A DNA stretch of 64,000 bases from Flagellimonas pacifica (lineage in GTDB: Bacteria; Bacteroidota; Bacteroidia; Flavobacteriales; Flavobacteriaceae), in NCBI RefSeq assembly GCF_900215465.1, contig NZ_OBEH01000002.1:556937-620936 (forward strand), in the 5' to 3' direction. The translations under genes were made by a program, and so were the position numbers. Each line of letters begins with the position of its first letter. Position 1 is the first letter of the stretch. Shown here piece after piece: positions 62,150-64,000 of this stretch. The notes beneath the pieces were generated by a model. The model was not told where the DNA came from. It made no database searches and saw only the letters and a program-made list of their open reading frames with translations.

Positions 62150-63136
62150 ATGTTGGTTGACAATCACAATAGAAAAATAAATTATTTAAGGCTTGCGGTT
62201 ACGGACAGATGTAACCTCCGGTGTAACTATTGCATGCCCTCTGAGGGAATTGAATTTGTTAAGAACAATAAGCTCCTTACTATAGACGAGCTCTCCAAAA
62301 TCAGTGAGGTTTTGGTAGGACAGGGAATCGACAAAATTCGCATAACGGGAGGTGAGCCCTTTGTTCGTAAGGATTTGATGGTATTATTGCAAAAACTGAG
62401 TGCTCTGGATGGTCTCAACGATATTTCAGTGACCACCAACGCAACTTTGATAGGACCTTACATTGATGAACTCAAAGCATTGGGTATTAAAAACGTTAAT
62501 GTGAGTCTGGATGCCATCAACAGGGAAACTTTTGAACGCATTACACGACGCAATCAATTTGATACGGTGCATAATAACCTCATTCGTTTAATTACGGAAG
62601 GATTCAATGTGCGTATTAATTTTATAGTGCTGGAAGGTCAAAACGAACAGGATATCATTCCCATTTTGGAATTGATGAAACATTACAATGTTTCTGTCCG
62701 GTTTCTAGAGGAAATGCCATTTAATGGGGGAACCAAAAACTTTACAGGTATCAAATGGGACTACAAAGCAATTCTGGAGCATATTTCAAAAACATATCCA
62801 AATTTTGAAAAGCTCCAATCTCCACCGACTTCAACATCCATCAATTATAAAATAGATGGACATAAAGGTACTTTTGGTCTTATTCCTTCCTTTAGTAGAA
62901 CCTTTTGTGGAAGTTGTAATAGACTTCGAGTTACTGCTACGGGTGATGTGATTACATGTCTATACGGAAAGCCCAAAGCCAATCTCAGGGAAATAGTTAG
63001 GGAAAAAAAGGAAATTGAAGAAATTCAAAATGAAATTTTAAAAGCTGTGGGAAGTCGTGCAAAAACAGGATTTGAAGCGCAAGGAGAACACTCCACAACC
63101 ATTTTTAAAAATTCTATGACCTCAATAGGAGGGTGA
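62150..63136 (+). CDS. moaA: GTP 3',8-cyclase MoaA
   Basis: A 328-residue radical SAM enzyme converting GTP to 3',8-cH2GTP, step one of molybdopterin synthesis. Seen: the radical SAM cluster site DRCNLRCNYCMPSEG (CxxxCxxC, near residues 19-33), IRITGGEPFVRKDL, NVSLDAINRETFERITRR, the second cluster Cys residues in FCGSCNRLRVTATGDVITCL, and the C-terminal Gly-Gly (SIGG). The length is normal. ATG at 62150. It overlaps mobA by 4 nt. Confidence 0.96.
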   Translation: MLVDNHNRKINYLRLAVTDRCNLRCNYCMPSEGIEFVKNNKLLTIDELSKISEVLVGQGIDKIRITGGEPFVRKDLMVLLQKLSALDGLNDISVTTNATLIGPYIDELKALGIKNVNVSLDAINRETFERITRRNQFDTVHNNLIRLITEGFNVRINFIVLEGQNEQDIIPILELMKHYNVSVRFLEEMPFNGGTKNFTGIKWDYKAILEHISKTYPNFEKLQSPPTSTSINYKIDGHKGTFGLIPSFSRTFCGSCNRLRVTATGDVITCLYGKPKANLREIVREKKEIEEIQNEILKAVGSRAKTGFEAQGEHSTTIFKNSMTSIGG

Positions 63137-63762
63137 TAAATCAAGAAAAGAAAATGAAGCAGGGTATTCCAAAATTATATGGATTGGTTTTAGCTGGTGG
63201 TAGAAGTACCCGCATGGGTTCAGATAAAGGATTACTCAAATACCACTCGGTTCCTCAGCAAGAATATCTTTATAACTTATTGGAAGATGTATGTGATACT
63301 GTTTATCTGAGTATGCGCCAAGAACAAGAAGAGGATTTGACGGATAATCTGAAGATAATTGTTGATCAAAACGAATATCGAGGACCATTTAATGGAATTT
63401 TGAGTGCTCACAAAGCACATCCCAACGTAGCTTGGCTGGTTTTGGCTTGTGATCTTCCCTTGATAGATTTGTCTTCATTAAAACAGCTTGCGGAAAACCG
63501 AGATTCAAAAAAGTTGGCGACATCTTTCTCCACAAGAAAATCTGGCTTGCCAGAACCTTTAATTACCATATGGGAGCCATTGGGTCTTGTAAAAGCAATT
63601 TCCCATTTAAAATCGACCGATAGCAGTTGCCCGCGTAAATTCTTGATTAATTCAGAAATAGCCTTGGTGTATCCAGAGCGCGATGAAATCCTTTATAATG
63701 CCAATTCTCTTGAAGATTATGAGTTTGTAAAATCCAAAATCGAATTGTCCAATGGAGCATAG
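63133..63762 (+). CDS. mobA: Molybdenum cofactor guanylyltransferase-like nucleotidyltransferase
   Basis: A protein of about 209 residues (GTG start at 63133; ATG at 63154, MKQGIPKLYG, is an alternative, giving 202). It has the NTP-transferase signature GLVLAGGRSTRMGSDKGLL and WLVLACDLPLIDLSSL with the metal-binding Asp. MobA attaches GMP to molybdopterin to make MGD. Because the neighbouring hydroxylase is of the xanthine oxidase family, which uses MCD or unmodified cofactor, a CTP-using (MocA-like) activity is also possible. It overlaps moaA and the following moeB-like gene. Confidence 0.85.
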   Translation: MINQEKKMKQGIPKLYGLVLAGGRSTRMGSDKGLLKYHSVPQQEYLYNLLEDVCDTVYLSMRQEQEEDLTDNLKIIVDQNEYRGPFNGILSAHKAHPNVAWLVLACDLPLIDLSSLKQLAENRDSKKLATSFSTRKSGLPEPLITIWEPLGLVKAISHLKSTDSSCPRKFLINSEIALVYPERDEILYNANSLEDYEFVKSKIELSNGA

Positions 63763-64000
63763 GTATTCGCGACAAACAGTTTTAAGAGATTTTGGAGAAG
63801 CTGGGCAGGCTAAACTTACCAAAGGTAAGGTGTTGGTTATTGGCCTTGGTGGTCTGGGACTTCCCGTATTGCAGTATCTCAATGCAATGGGTGTAGGTAC
63901 ATTGGGTTTAATGGACCAAGATGTGGTGGAGCTGCATAATCTTCAGCGACAGATTTTGTATGCTGAAAGGGATTTGGGTAAACAGAAATTGGATGTTGTC
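63752..64000 (+). CDS. moeB: MoeB/ThiF/HesA-family adenylyltransferase, truncated by the window end
   Basis: The first 83 codons are present (ATG at 63752, overlapping mobA by 11 nt); the gene runs off the window. The start reads MEHRYSRQTVLRDFGEAGQA, followed by the nucleotide-binding loop VIGLGGLGLPVLQYLNAMGV and LMDQDVVELHNLQRQILY with the catalytic Arg/Asp region (QRQ). MoeB adenylates the MoaD C-terminus; the place in this cluster supports MoeB over ThiF. Further domains (rhodanese) cannot be judged. Confidence 0.88.
   Translation, partial: MEHRYSRQTVLRDFGEAGQAKLTKGKVLVIGLGGLGLPVLQYLNAMGVGTLGLMDQDVVELHNLQRQILYAERDLGKQKLDVV

Noticed and set aside
1..64000. tRNA, rRNA, CRISPR arrays, insertion sequences, prophage, integrases or restriction-modification genes
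   Set aside because: Read through both strands; I found no cloverleaf-like sequence, spaced identical repeats, transposase or integrase motifs, and the lone SF2 helicase has no methylase or nuclease beside it.

Overview
The window reads as core chromosome of a marine-type member of the Flavobacteriaceae (Bacteroidota). The supporting signs are low GC content, promoters of the TTG / TAnnTTTG type, few clear Shine-Dalgarno sequences, a 287-residue primary sigma factor, a PorX regulator (type IX secretion), an LpxC-FabZ fusion, and lipoproteins and Q-ending signal peptides of Bacteroidota style. I saw no rRNA, tRNA, CRISPR array, insertion sequence, prophage or integrase. The genus cannot be fixed from sequence alone.

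Region 1 (1-9600) holds housekeeping genes: an M14 peptidase, an Lrp/AsnC regulator, DinB, aroB, proline dehydrogenase, alanine dehydrogenase, tsaE and porX. Between the alanine dehydrogenase block and tsaE lies a 46-residue secreted peptide gene. Its promoter is well formed and is preceded by three direct repeats at 20-21 bp spacing.

Region 2 (9600-20300) is a co-oriented chain: HD phosphohydrolase, lpxD, lpxC-fabZ, lpxA, efp, a second lpxD-like gene, sucD, fabG, a VWA membrane protein and a prohibitin-like protein. It joins lipid A synthesis to general metabolism.

Region 3 (20280-28980) is a complete histidine operon, hisG-GNAT-hisD-hisC-hisB-hisH-GNAT-hisA-DinB-hisF-hisIE. It is preceded by an 18-codon leader peptide with four consecutive His codons, and by a terminator that can be swapped for an antiterminator. 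This is a classical attenuation arrangement. Three genes with no known role in histidine synthesis are embedded in it.

Region 4 (29000-46000) is mixed: a VWA/MoxR pair, a solitary Cys-rich peptide with a RiPP-type leader, tandem alpha/beta hydrolases, the cysE-cysM operon, several conserved unknowns, a cytochrome c-PQQ sugar dehydrogenase and an M19 dipeptidase. It also has an orphan block of a degenerate HisKA/Hpt-like protein, a HEAT-like protein and two related 32-33 residue microproteins in tandem. That block ends at a terminator shared with rpoD.

Region 5 (45500-64000) contains a helicase, glycosyltransferase, phytanoyl-CoA dioxygenase-like protein, acyltransferase and menB. Next come a CubicO-type serine hydrolase, a murein-directed trio (3D-domain lipoprotein, amidase, M14 peptidase), two DUF1080 proteins and a VWA lipoprotein. 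The last block is a two-subunit molybdenum hydroxylase followed directly by molybdenum cofactor genes (moaD, moaA, mobA and the start of a moeB/thiF-type gene that runs off the window).

The best candidates for something undescribed are the tandem microproteins, the phosphoacceptor-less HisKA/Hpt protein, the repeat-controlled secreted peptide and the solitary RiPP-like precursor. The his attenuator is the most secure regulatory finding.
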